DNA of 64,000 nt from Agelaius tricolor. Lineage: Eukaryota; Chordata; Aves; Passeriformes; Icteridae. The translations under genes and the position numbers were made by a program. Within the stretch, counting starts at the first letter, position 1, and the number at the start of each line of letters is the position of its first letter. A model generated the notes under the pieces. It ran no database searches and was not told the DNA's origin. It was given only the letters and a program-made list of their open reading frames with translations. Location of the stretch: the NCBI GenBank assembly GCA_023055355.1, contig JALJCS010000054.1, positions 124,001 through 188,000 on the forward strand, in the 5' to 3' direction. Below, piece by piece: positions 23,666 through 34,484 of the stretch.

Positions 23666-23969
23666 AACCCTAGACAAAAAAACCCTCTGCTCTCCACAAG
23701 GCTCAGCAGTCAATCCAACCCTTCCAGAGCCTGGAAAATTGCTGGAATTGGCTGTTGTCCTCCAAACTCCCCCCATCAGCTGAGTACCTGTGCATGAGCC
23801 TTCCTTTCCAAGGAGAAATGGAATGCTGCTCCTCCAGAGCTCCTGGGAGCTTCCCAGCTGTTCATTGTCCAGGAGCAGCTCTGGAAGGGAAATTGTACCT
23901 GCAGACCCAGCAGGCTCCCAAAAACTTGTAATTTCTCTTGGTTTATGTGGAAGAATTTTGTATGGGAGA

Positions 23970-24148
23970 AGAAATAGACTGGCACAGGGTGCCCAGAGAA
24001 GCTGTGGCTGCCCCTGGATCCCTGGCAGTGCCCAAGGCCAGGTTGGACAGGACTTGGAGCCACCTGGGACAGTGGAAGGTGTCTCTGCATGGCAGGAGGT
24101 GGCACTGAGTGATGTCTGAGGTCTCTTCCAACCCAATTCCATGACACT
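23970..24148 (+). mobile_element. CR1 fragment
   Basis: ACTGGCACAGGGTGCCCAGA to AGTGATGTCTGAGGTCTCTT and CCAACCCAATTCCATGACAC. Confidence 0.87.
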
Positions 24149-25099
24149 CAGCTCCCACTTCCATCTCCCTCTCCATGTCCTTTTCCTTCCCAATCCTTTC
24201 CCCTTAACTTTTGTCAGCTGTGCTGCCCAGCCCTCCTGAGCCTCTCCCTGTGTCTGTGTTCCCACACAGGATTTTAGCTCCAACTGTCCCATCTTTGCCC
24301 AAATTTCAGCAGGCAGGTCATGGCCACACACCTCCAGGGAACAATCCTGCTTCCAGCTCAGTGATTAATTCCTCTTTATCCATCATAATGAGGTCCAGAT
24401 TAGAGTTACCTTGAATTGTGGTCCAAACAACTTATGTCAGAATATAATTACCTGGAGGTGCTGAGGACTTTAATGACACTCCCCCCCACAAATGGGGGAT
24501 TTTTTAACTTGAAGTATCTGAAGTCAGTCTACTCATATTTCCTCTCTGCATACTCAGGGAGAGCATGCAACCTATTTTAAAATGTCATCCTTATTTTTTT
24601 ATTTAGATTTATGCACCTCAAAGCCCCAGAGCTCAAGGAGCCTCCGCAATAAACACGAGCACCAAACTCTCCAAAAATAACAGCCCTGGGCTGAGCGTCA
24701 CTGGTGAAACAACAATGAGAACAAACCCACACATCTCTGCTCCTCTCTGCCCAGCAGGATTAAATCAGGGGGAAGGAGATTACAGCACATACCTGCAGCT
24801 ATAAAACACACCTTGTTCCGAGCAAACTCGGTTCAAAAAGTCAGGAGGAGGAGGCCTCCAGGCAGGCACCGAGCTGTGCACGGCCAAAAACTGAACAGGA
24901 ATCACTCATCAGTTACTGCCATGGGTGAAACAGACTCAGCTGGGGGAATTAATTTAATTTATTCCAGCAGCTTCCCAGAAGCCAGCCCTGTAGCCCCTGG
25001 CTAGCAAAACCTGGCCACACAGACCCAAAACAAGGAGGTTTCACCCCACTCTGTGGTCCATGGTCCATATTGGATGAGAGACTCCCCTGTGCTGCCTCC
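24149..25099. other. Intergenic, possible regulatory block 24590-24930
   Basis: 24590-24930 keeps CpGs (CTCCGCAATAAACACGAGC, TGAGCGTCACTGG) and TTTAATTTATTCC text with no transposon. The rest is unremarkable. Confidence 0.3.
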
Positions 25100-25156
25100 A
25101 CAGAATCCTTAAGGTTAGAAAAGACCCCCAAGGTCATCCAGTCCAATCATCAAGTG
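25100..25156 (-). mobile_element. CR1 3' tip
   Basis: CAGAATCCTTAAGGTTAGAA then AAGACCCCCAAGGTCATCCA. 55 bp only. Confidence 0.65.
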
Positions 25157-26569
25157 TGGGATACAGCAGCAACAATATCTGCAGAGGGGTAGGACACACA
25201 GCTTTAAAATACCAGACTAAATAAAAGCCTGCACGTCATCAAAAAAGTTCCAAAATTAGTATGAGAACAGCACAAAAACTTTGGTCAATCAGGTCAGAGA
25301 ATGCACTGGGAAAAACAGGCCTAACATCGCCCAAAGGACTTCAAAATACAGAAAGATGAAAAAAAAAATTTTAAAAAATCATCCACTTCAAGTTAAAATT
25401 CAAATAGGCTTCAAACTTCCCCTTGTTGGCCTGACAACTGGGATTTCGTGTGAAAATGTAAGGGAACAAAACTGGGTATAGACAAGAAAAATAGGTGTAA
25501 GAAGTTTATTTCTGAAAGCAGAGCTGAGCTCTTCTGTGCAGTCACCAGAGACTCTGTAAGTGAGAACAATCTTGTTCCAAGAGTTCCCAGGGGATCTGGC
25601 TTGGGAAGACGAGTGGGAGGCAGGAAGGGTTAAAAATATTTTTTCAGAGAAAGCTTGGCTGTGAGATGTGTCTCCAGAGGGCCCGGAGCACAGGAGGGGC
25701 TGGAGATAAACAGACATCTGGAGGTGCCATCCTCCTCACCAGACTGGAGACACAACATCGGGAGCACAGGGAAAGAGGAGTCTGGGAATTCCCTGAGGAG
25801 GAGAAGGAGGAAACAGCACAAGTCACAGCTCTGGCTGTGGAAGTCCCACTTCCAGCAGGAAAAGGGAGGAAATTATGAGCAGGAATTTCTGCACAGGCAC
25901 TGGAATTTCTGCCAGACCAAAGGAAAGCCACAAAGGGGCATTTTTATAACAGAATCCAGGCATTGTCCTGGGTAGGCTGAAGAGTGGGCAAAAATACCTC
26001 CCAAATCCAACATGATTAAGGATTTAAAGCACAACCCCCTTTTTACAAAGCCATCTGAGCATGGACACCTTGTTAGCATTTTCACTCAGAGGTTGTTTCA
26101 TGTCCAGGAGCTACAAAAACAAATCTCCACGGGACGTAAAGTTGGGCAAGAACAAAGGGGAGAAGGAACAACTTCTCCTTGTATCAAAGAGTGGAATTGC
26201 TCAGGAGGGACTTGCCAAGAGCACTGGAGTGATGAGAACCGCGTGACTCCACATTGACAGCACTTTTGTTGTCTCACCAGAGTCCTCCTTGCCTCCTTGC
26301 TGTGCTGCTTCCCCTCCGTGGGCACACGGAGTGCTCGGTGCATCCATGAGGAAAGGACTTCTCCTCCCAGCCTTTCTGCTCAGCACAAATGAAATGTGGT
26401 CACCAGGGTTACTGGGGCTCTGCTCCTGTGAGTTTTGTTGCCAGAGAAAGCAAAATTCCCCCTCCCTCTTTTTGGTGGTGCACTGATGGGATGGAGCAGG
26501 GCTCTGCTGTACCAAACCCTGAGCATGGGTAAACAGATCCCACACCCCAAACAGAGCAGCCAATAAATC
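25157..26569. other. Intergenic, nothing supported
   Basis: Unique sequence. Several 60-105 codon chance ORFs without domains. Confidence 0.45.
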
Positions 26570-27110
26570 ACAGAACCGTGGAATGGGTTGGGTTGGATTG
26601 GATTGGATTGGATTGGATTGGATTGGATTGGATTGGAAGGGGTTGGATTGGAAGGGGTTGGATTGGATTGGATTGGATTGGATTGGATTGGATTGGATTG
26701 GATTGGATTGGATTGGATTGGATTGGAAGGGGTTGGATTGGAAGGGGTTGGATTGGATTGGATTGGATTGGATTGGATTGGATTGGATTGGATTGGATTG
26801 GATTGGAAGGGGTTTAAAGACCATCTTCCAACTCCCTGCCATGAGCAGGGACACCTTCCACTGTCCCAGGTGGCTCCAAGTCCTGTCCAACCTGGCCTTG
26901 GGCACTTCCAGGGATGCAGGGGCAGCCACAGCTTCTCTGGGAAATCCATTCCAGGGCCTGCCCACCCTCAAAGCCAGGAATTCCTTCCAAAATCCCACCT
27001 AACCCTGCTGTCCCTCAGCTTAAGGCCATTCCCCCTTGTCCTGTAATTCCATCCTTTGCCCAAAGTCCCTCTCCAGTCTTCCTGTCTGGAAGAGTGGAGA
27101 TTCCAGTACA
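26570..27110 (-). mobile_element. CR1 copy carrying a GGATT satellite
   Basis: Antisense copy. The head AATCACAGAACCGTGGAATG and GGTTGG is followed by the array at 26584-26815, then the body continues TTTAAAGACCATCTTCCAAC to TTGTCCTGTAATTCCATCC. The array replaces the GGTTTGGGTTGGAAGGGA part of the element. Confidence 0.9.
26584..26815. repeat. (GGATT)n satellite with GGAAGGGGTT interruptions
   Basis: Pentamer GATTG repeated with near perfection. Pairs of GGAAGGGGTT interruptions recur about 90 bp apart (26635/26651 and 26725/26741), with one more at 26805, so a block of the array was itself duplicated. All three plus frames stay open (repeats of GLDWI) by composition only. Confidence 0.97.
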
Positions 27111-27252
27111 CCTTTAGGTACTGGAATGTCTCCCCAAATCCTGCTCTCCACCACCAGAGCTTCACCTCTCCTCACCCTTCCAGCTTCCAGCATCCTGCAT
27201 GCCCACCCTGGCACACACCAAATTTACCTTTCCATTTTCCTTACTGCCTCCT
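27008..27252. repeat. Local duplication, copy 1 (partner 29408-29608)
   Basis: Starts in CR1 text (GGCCATTCCCCCTTGTCCTG) and continues through AAATCCTGCTCTCCACCACC to CATTTTCCTTACTGCCTCC. The partner lacks about 45 bp in the middle (27088-27130 region). Confidence 0.9.
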
Positions 27253-29035
27253 GAAGGAGGAGTTCTTCTCCAATTCTTTTGCAGCACAGCAGGAATTCCT
27301 GGGCTGGACTGCAGATTGCTCCCAAGAGAACCCCAAGGGACCCCAGGGGTATCTCGATCCAGCCCTGCTGGAAAATATTGAGATTTTTAATGTATGTTTT
27401 TTATCTCAGGGCAGCTCCTGCTGCAAGGAATGGCTGGGAACTGACCCAGTCCTCACATGCAGTGATGGATTGGTGGCATTCCTGATTATCCAGCTGGAGG
27501 AGAGGATGTTGCACTGCTGATTCTGGGAATGACCACGAGCCAGGTGAGGATCAAGAACCCCTGAACCCTCTGGGAAGAGGCTGCAGATCTCAACAGCAAC
27601 AAGGGAGCCAGTGATCAACAAAATTCCCCATTTACACTTTCTAGCCTCAGGCTCCAAGGATGTGTCCAGTTTCCCCTTTCCTTGAGCTGAGAGAGGATCC
27701 AGCTGCTGCACCCAGAATTTTGTTCACCTGTGCTTTATAAACACAACAGAATGGATTTTTAATATTTTTTTAGGTATTTCAGGGGATTTTGTCTCCAGAA
27801 ATTCTCCTTTCCTTGGAGAACTTGGTCATCTGTGGCCAAGGTGGCATCACAAGATGGGACAGCCAGGCTGGGGGTCCGTTTCCAGGTCATGTTATTAACA
27901 TTTAAATTCAGGTTTTACTTCAGTAACTTTACTAGAAATGTGCTGAATCCATTCTTTTTTTTTTTCCTCTAAGCCATCCCCTGAGACATTTTGAACTGAA
28001 CATTTCAGGTATCCCGAAAAGGGAACAAAACACAGCTCAGATCCCAAAATAACCCTGAGCAGAGGCAACACAGGAGCAGGGAAACAGCTCTGCTCTTGGT
28101 TTTCTTTCTCTTACCTCCTTTTTATCTTCACTTGTGAGGAAAACCAGAGGAATTTCTGCTCCTTGCTCTGCTGATTTGGGGCAGGGGCTCCATGCAGGGG
28201 TCTGCAGCCCCACAGGAACTTCACACTGGGGTTTTTAAGCACTTTGACCTGGATTTAAGCAGCTGAATCAAGGCTGTCCCCTTCCTTTTCATCATCTGTA
28301 GGATCAACTAAAAAGCAGGAGCAGATGGGAGGATTTTGGTGTTCAGAGTCTTCTTTAGCTGAGCTTTTCCTCCCAAGCCTGAGAGGGGATTCACTCTGCA
28401 TCTTTTTCCCATTATTTTGCTTTTTCCCTCCACTTTTCTCCCACATGAGGCAGCTCCACAACAGCTCTGAAGCCGAGAATAGATTTTTAACACAACAGAA
28501 AAGTTCAAAGCCCCCCCTGTGGACCAAGTGACCCCTTCAAGGAAAACAAGGATGAGACTCCATGGAAGGAGGAATCCAGAGGGTTCTCTCCATGCAAACC
28601 AGGAGTGATACAGCAGCAAAAAGCTGCTGGTGAAACAAAGACACAAACAACTCAGCACCAGGGCTGGGCTTTGAACCAGAAACCACCATTTCCCCCAAAG
28701 CCCAGCAGCTTTTCTTTCTGGACAGGGTTCACCAGCTCCCTTTTCTTCCACTGGAAATGAGAGGAAATCTGGCTTCACATGATACGTAAATAACTGAAAG
28801 CCTCTGACTTAGAGACAAAAGAAAGGGAAAAAAACAGGGAAAAAAAGGCCATTCAATTAAGTCACAATAATTTATCTGGTGTGATGCCCTGGTTGAGACA
28901 GGTTTTCCCTAAATTTTAATGTTGTGCAGGTGTCAGTGAACTCATCAAGTGCTGACTGACAGCCTTGAGGATGTTTCCAACCCATTAAGCAATGTTTTAT
29001 CCTTAGAAAAAGCTGAGAGCATCCTTCACCTTTGC
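27253..29035. other. Intergenic, nothing supported
   Basis: Unique sequence between duplication blocks, with T-rich tracts at 27955-27967 and 28430. No exon recognised. Confidence 0.45.
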
Positions 29036-29205
29036 TTTAGAATTCCAGAATGGGTTGGGCTGGGAGGGACCTTAAGGATCATCTCATCCCACCCCTGCCA
29101 TGGGCAGGGACACCTCCCACTGTCCCAGGTGGCTCCAAGCCCCAGTGTCCAACCTGGCCTTGGGCACTTCCAGGGATGCAGGGGCAGCCCCAGCTGCTCT
29201 GTGCC
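29036..29205 (-). mobile_element. CR1 fragment
   Basis: AGAATTCCAGAATGGGTTGG to CAGGGGCAGCCCCAGCTGCT. It abuts a local duplication block at 29220. Confidence 0.85.
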
Positions 29206-29219
29206 CACATTTGGGGGAG

Positions 29220-29402
29220 GAGAGGAAGGAAAACAGGTCTGGTATGAGGTTACACAGACAACTGCACACCCAGAGCAGAAAAACAGGGATTTAAATGATC
29301 ACAAAACCCCTCCAATGTCCAGGTCACAAAGAAAATGTTGATTTGCTGCTCGCTGCCCTGTTGGTAGGGTGGGAATGTGGATTGCAGGCCTGGGCAGCAA
29401 TC
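29220..29402. repeat. Local duplication, copy 1 (partner 29690-29870)
   Basis: From GGAAGGAAAACAGGTCTGGT to GCAGGCCTGGGCAGCAAT. Only about two differences in 178 bp from the partner 470 bp away, so the duplication is recent. Confidence 0.93.
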
Positions 29403-29407
29403 CACAT

Positions 29408-29608
29408 TGGGCCATTCCCCCTTGTCCTGTAATTCCATCCTTTGCCCAAAGTCCCTCTCCAGTCTTCCTGTAAACCCTCTTTAGATCTCCCCAAATCCTG
29501 CTCTCCACCACCAGAGCTTTACCTCTCCTCACCCTTCCAGTTTCCAGCATCCTGTATCCCCACCCTGGCACACACCAAATTTACCTTTCCATTTTCCTTA
29601 CTGCCTCC
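29408..29608. repeat. Local duplication, copy 2, with CR1 pieces at both ends
   Basis: Matches 27008-27252 apart from a shorter middle (TAAACCCTCTTTAGATCTCC). It joins directly to another CR1 piece (29605-29685: AAGCCCTGTCCAGCCTGGCC), a mosaic junction. Confidence 0.88.
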
Positions 29609-29685
29609 AAGCCCTGTCCAGCCTGGCCTTGGGCACTTCCAGGGATCCAGGACCAGCCACAGCTTCTCTGTGTCCACACTTGGGG
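29605..29685 (-). mobile_element. CR1 internal fragment
   Basis: CCAAGCCCTGTCCAGCCTGG to CAGCCACAGCTTCTCTGTGT, lacking the CR1 3' end. Its blunt join to the duplication at 29408-29608 suggests recombination rather than retrotransposition. Confidence 0.8.
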
Positions 29686-29689
29686 GGAA

Positions 29690-29870
29690 CAGGAAGGAAA
29701 ACAGGTCTGGTATGAGGTTACACAGACAACTGCACACCCAGAGCAGAAAAACAGGGATTTAAATGATCACAAAACCTCTCCAATGTCCAGGTGACAAAGA
29801 AAATGTTGATTTGCTGCTCGCTGCCCTGTTGGTAGGGTGGGAATGTGGATTGCAGGCCTGGGCAGCAATG
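29690..29870. repeat. Local duplication, copy 2 (partner 29220-29402)
   Basis: Same text as copy 1, with CCTCTCCAATGTCCAGGTGA where copy 1 has CCCCTCCAATGTCCAGGTCA. Beyond the shared end the two copies diverge at once. Confidence 0.93.
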
Positions 29871-30344
29871 GGAAACCTGCTGGGAGAAAACCACGAGTCC
29901 CAAACCAGTGTCCTCATGGCTCAGCCTCTGAAGGCTCTCTGCAACAGTGCAGGAATTGTGCTGGAAATGCTGGATGGACTCCCAAAGGCACAAAAGGGAT
30001 GAGAACACCTCCATGGAGAGCAAGAGACACTGGGCCACGGCAGGCTGGCTGCAGACAGTCAGAAATGTTCGCTTCCAACACAAGGTTGTGCCAGGACAGG
30101 GGGAAAACTCCTCCTGGCCCACTCCAGCAGCCATCCTCCCCCACCAGGGGCTGTGCCAGAGGAACCCTCGGGGCTCTTTGTGCACACACCAGGCTTGGAT
30201 TGAAAAGGATTGTTGTTTCTCCCCTCCCCTGCTGCCAAGACTGAGCAGATGGGTGAGCTCAGCTCTGTCTGGGAGCCAGAGGCAGCAGGAGCTTCCCAGG
30301 AACTGAATTCTGCATCCCAGAGGGAACAGCGAGTGCAGGATGGA
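29871..30344. other. Intergenic, nothing supported
   Basis: Unique sequence leading into the 30-bp minisatellite. Confidence 0.45.
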
Positions 30345-30898
30345 GTTTAGGAGACCCTGGGTGATGCTGAGCTGTCCCAGGAGATCCTGGATGGTGCTGA
30401 ACCATCCCAGGAGATCCTGGGTGATGCTGAACCATCCCAGGAGATCTTGGATGATGCTGAGCTGTCCCAGGTGATCAGCATCATTGCTGGATGATGCTGA
30501 GCTGTCCCAAGAGATCCTGGATGGTGCTGAGCTGTCCCAGGAGATCCTGGGTGATGCTGAACCATCCCAGGAGATCCTGGATGATGCTGAACCATCCCAG
30601 GAGATCCTGGATGGTGCTGAGCTGTCCCAGGAGATCCTGGGTGATGCTGAACCATCCCAGGAGATCCTGGATGGTGCTGAGCTGTCCCAGGAGATCCTGG
30701 ATGATGCTGAACCATCCCAGGAGATCCTGGATGGTGCTGAGCTGTCCCAGGAGCTCCTGGGTGATGCTGAACCATCCCAGGAGATCCTGGGTGATGCTGA
30801 ACCATCCCAGGAGATCCTGGATGGTGCTGAGCTGTCCCAGGAGATCCTGGGTGATGCTGAACTGTCCCAGGAGATCCTGGGTGATGCTGAGCTGTCCC
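30345..30898. repeat. 30-bp minisatellite, about 18 copies
   Basis: Unit GAGATCCTGG-RTGRTGCTGA-RCYRTCCCAG, with two main variants (ATGGTGCTGAGCTG and GTGATGCTGAACCA) that alternate irregularly. One divergent unit lies at about 30470-30500. Because 30 is a multiple of 3, frames stay open on both strands (decapeptide EILGDAEPSQ on plus, SWDSSASPRI on minus), giving ORFs of 151 and 395 codons. No start context, splice sites or conservation support a gene. Confidence 0.96.
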
Positions 30899-30974
30899 TC
30901 CTCATGCCCCCAGCACCAGGTAGAGGGGCTGGCTCCTAGAAGTGGTGCTAGGAAGAAACTCTTTGCTGTAAGAC

Positions 30975-31052
30975 CCTGGCACAGGGCGGCTGCCCTGGAT
31001 CCCTGGAAGTGTCCAAGGCCAGGTTGGACAGGGCTTGGAGCCACCTGTTCTG
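30975..31052 (+). mobile_element. CR1 internal fragment
   Basis: GCACAGGGCGGCTGCCCTGG to AGGGCTTGGAGCCACCTG. The 3' end is missing. Confidence 0.8.
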
Positions 31053-31124
31053 ACCTGAGCATGGGATTTTTCTCTCCCTGTTTCAACCAGGCTCAAACTG
31101 CAAGTTTCCTTCCTTAAATTGCAA

Positions 31125-31275
31125 CGATGGAATGGTTTGGGTGGAAGGGACCTTACAGATCATCCAGTGCCACCCCCTGCCATGTGCAGGGACACCTTCC
31201 ACTGTCCCAGGGTGCTCCAAGCCCTGTCCAACCTGGCCTTGGACATTTCCAGGGATCATCCATAGCCACCCTGAA
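31125..31275 (-). mobile_element. CR1 3' fragment
   Basis: GATGGAATGGTTTGGGTGGA to GGCCTTGGACATTTCCAGGG. It ends next to the duplicated segment at 31279. Confidence 0.85.
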
Positions 31276-31278
31276 AGT

Positions 31279-31540
31279 TAGAATGCAGGAAGGTGCTGCA
31301 TAGAGGAATCAGAGTCCAGAACAGGATGTATATAAAGCAAATATTGAACTAACTTTGATAACACAGAAAAATGGAAGATTTTTGGTGGGGTGCTGCAAGG
31401 GCTCCATTGGAACCATTAGAAATTTCCTGTTTCACTCATGTGGGGAGGTTTTGCAGTGATCTATACAATGCATTGTGTCCCTGCTGAATTCCTAGCCATG
31501 AATGGGTCACCCACACTTTAATTTCCATGCTTTTTTTGTT
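31279..31540. repeat. Duplicated 262-bp segment, copy 1
   Basis: TAGAATGCAGGAAGGTGCTG to CTTTAATTTCCATGCTTTTT. It matches 34221-34484 at roughly 95% by eye, with a small replacement in the middle (GTGCTGCAAGGG against GTTGAGCGAGGG). The T/G-rich tracts after both copies differ. Confidence 0.93.
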
Positions 31541-32179
31541 GTTTTGTTTTGTTGTTTTGAAGATTTTGTTGTTTTGCTTTTCCCCTCTTCTCTCACTCCA
31601 CACTGGTTTAACCCCTTTAATGATTTACCTTGGCAGGAGGGGCTGAAAGGACACAAGGCCCAAAGGGATGATCCTCTCTGCCTGTGAGGAGGATGAGGCA
31701 AACACAGCAAGGAGCACATCCCAACCCTTTCTGTGCCCACTCCATCCTCCCACATCCCCCCCGGGATCCCATCCCATGCCTGCTGCTGGTTTCTCCTTCT
31801 TCCCTGACCTCTCCCATGGTGTTCCCAGGAAAGTTTATTGTTAGAACTTGCACCCACCTCACCTAAGCAAACAAACAGCAGCCAGAGGAAGGGACACCCT
31901 TCCCAAAGCCAGCCAAGCCCAAAACATTTGTGTTTCACTGGCTTTGCAGCAGTGATTTTAATCTGCAGCACAATCCAAGCCTTGCCTTTGAGAAGAGAAA
32001 TCTCTTAGCAGCCCTGCTCTGTCATGACCACATCCCAAAGCCAGGGATAGGGCAGGGGACAGCAGAGCCTTTCAGATTTTAGGGGAAAATTGAACAATTC
32101 AAGGAGATTTTAGGGGAAAAATGAACAAGTCAAGGAGATTTTTTACTCTATCTTCAGAAGAAAGAAAGTTGCAGGGAAT
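31541..32179. other. Intergenic, nothing supported
   Basis: T/G-rich tract (TTGTTGTTTTGTTTTG) at 31528-31580, then unique sequence. A 27-bp near-repeat of TTTTAGGGGAAAAWTGAACA lies at 32077-32130. Confidence 0.45.
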
Positions 32180-32430
32180 GCAGGGAATCGTGGAATGGGT
32201 TGGGTTGGAAGGAATGTTAAAGATTGTCTCATTCCACCCCTTGCCATGGACAGGGACACCTTCCACCAGCCCAGGCTGCTCCAACCTGGCCTTGGACACT
32301 TCCAGGGATCCAGGGGCAGCCACAGCTTCTCTGGGCACCCTCAGAGGGAACAATTCCTTCCCAGTCTCCCATCCATCCCTGCCCTCTGGCAGTGGGAACC
32401 ATTCCCTGTGTCCTGTAGTCCCATGGTCCA
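32180..32430 (-). mobile_element. CR1 fragment
   Basis: GGAATCGTGGAATGGGTTGG through CCAGGCTGCTCCAACCTGGC to CCATTCCCTGTGTCCTGTAG. Confidence 0.87.
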
Positions 32431-32835
32431 TTCAGGATGGAACACAGGCAATGGGGCAGGTCAGCTCTGACAGCTCAAGGCATTCAGGAGCCACCACAAT
32501 TTGCAGTTTTGTCTTTGTGTCTTCTTTGTGCCAGCAAAGGGAGGAGGGATGTGTCTGATACAGGAGGAACTTCAGCACTTACCTCAAGAGGTTCCACAGG
32601 GAAATGGAGCAGAATTCCCTATTGATGCACAGGAAACACATCTTCAGGAGTCTTCAGCATCCAGCCTGCCTCTGGGGCCTTCCCTGAGGGCTGGTGACAT
32701 CCACCCTGACCTGGAGCAGAGAACTCCCTCCTCATTGCCCTGGGATGGGCAAAAACCCCAGAGCATGGGGAGGGCAGGGATCCCAATGCAGCACCACAGC
32801 TGGGAGGGGTGGGAAGGATCCAGATCCTGGAGAAA

Positions 32836-33708
32836 GGTCTGGGGACACTTTCAAACACCTTCCAGGGCCTAAAGGGTCTGGGGACACCTTCAAACACCTT
32901 CCAGGGCCTAAAGGGATTTGGGGACACTTTCAAACACCTTCCAGGGCCTAAAGGGATTTGGGGACACCTTCAAACACCTTCCAGGGCCTAAAGGGATTTG
33001 GGGACACCTTCAAACACCTTCCAGGGCCTAAAGGGATTTGGGGACACCTTCAAACACCTTCCAGGGCCTAAAGGGATTTGGGGACACCTTCAAACACCTT
33101 CCAGGGCCTAAAGGGATTTGGGGACACCTTAAAAGACCTTCCAGGGCCTAAAGGGATTTGGGGACACCTTCAAACACCTTCCAGGGCCTAAAGGGATTTA
33201 GGGATACCTTCAAACACCTTCCAGGGCCTAAAGGGTCTGGGGACACCTTCAAACACCTTCCAGGGCCTGAAGGGATTTGGGGGCACCTTAAAAGACCTTC
33301 CAGGGCCTAAAGGGATTTGGGGACACCTTCAAACACCTTCCAGGGCCTAAAGGGATTTGGGGACACCTTCAAACACCTTCCAGGGCCTAAAGTGTCTGGG
33401 GACACCTTCAAACACCTTCCAGGGCCTAAAGGGATTTGGGGACACCTTCAAACACCTTCCAGGGCCTGAAGGGTCTGGGGACACCTTCAAACACCTTCCA
33501 GGGCCTAAAGGGATTTGGGGGCACCTTAAAAGACTTTCCAGGGCCTAAAGGGATTTGGGGGCACCTTCAAACACCTTCCAGGGCCTGAAGGGATTTGGGG
33601 GCACCTTCAAAAACCTTCCAGGGCCTAAAGGGATTTGGGGGCACCTTCAAACACCTTCCAGGGCCTGAAGGATCTGGGGACACCTTCAAACACTTTCCAG
33701 GGCCTAAA
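32836..33708. repeat. 40-bp minisatellite, 22 copies, seeded from CR1
   Basis: Unit GGGATTTGGGGACACCTTCA-AACACCTTCCAGGGCCTAAA; a 39-bp form has GGGTCTGGGG. Some units carry CTTAAAAGACCTTCC instead of CTTCAAACACCTTCC (near 33130, 33290 and 33530), spaced irregularly. The last unit runs unbroken into the CR1 at 33700, whose own text is CCTTCCAGGGCCTAAAGGGG, so half of the unit is CR1 sequence. Confidence 0.96.
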
Positions 33709-33990
33709 GGGGCTCCAGGAGAGGGACTGGGGACAATGGATGGAGGGGCAGGACACAGGGAATGGCTCCCACTGCCAGAGGGCAGGGATGGATGGGATAT
33801 TGGGATGGAATTGTTCCTGTGAGGGTGCTGAGCCCTGGCACAGGGTGCCCAGAGCAGCTGTGGCTGCCCCTGGATCCCTGAAAGTGTCCAAGGCCAAGTT
33901 GGATCCATTGGGATGATGGAAGGTGTCCCTGCCCAGGACAAGGGGTTGGAACTGGATGATCTTTAAGGTCCCAACTTCTGATTTGATGCA
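33700..33990 (+). mobile_element. CR1 copy adjoining the 40-bp array
   Basis: GCCTAAAGGGGCTCCAGGAG through GCACAGGGTGCCCAGAGCAG to GGATGATCTTTAAGGTCCCA. The CR1 text upstream of GGGCCTAAAGG is replaced by the array. Confidence 0.88.
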
Positions 33991-34220
33991 CTCAAGCACC
34001 TTGGATATTCCAGATTCCTGTCCTAAAAATCCTATGACCCGTCCCTACAGCCCCTGTAGCCTCTCCTTCACTTCCAGCTCCTCTTTTATCCTTTCTCCAG
34101 AGCTTCCCAAAGGCAGCAGAGGCCCAAGGCAAGGCTGTGGCCAAGGCTGACAAGATAAAGAGTTAAAGCAGGCAAAGCCAAACCTTTGGAAGAACAAGGG
34201 CTCTGCAATAAATCAGATAT

Positions 34221-34484
34221 TAGAAGGCAGGAAGGTGCTGTATAGAGGAATCAAAGTCCGGAACAGGATGTATATAAAGCAAATATTGAACTAACTTTGA
34301 TAACACAGAAAAATGGAAGATTTTTGGTGGGGTTGAGCGAGGGCTCCATTGGAACCATTAGAAATTTCCTGTTTCACTCATGTGGGGAGGTTTTGCAGTG
34401 ATCTATACAATGCATTGTGTCCCTGCTGAATTCCTAGCCATGAATGGGTCACCCACACTTTTAATTTCCATGCTTTTTTTTTGT
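34221..34484. repeat. Duplicated 262-bp segment, copy 2
   Basis: Partner of 31279-31540, same orientation, 2.94 kb apart, across the 40-bp minisatellite. I do not recognise the segment as a known transposon; it has no terminal inverted repeats I can see. Confidence 0.93.

Noticed and set aside
26201..26998. 265-codon minus ORF with IQSNP repeats
   Set aside because: It is the (GGATT)n satellite inside a CR1 read as protein; all frames are open by composition.
29718..30905. 395-codon minus ORF, the longest in the window
   Set aside because: Most of it is the 30-bp minisatellite and the rest crosses a duplicated noncoding block; there is no domain, and other frames are equally open.
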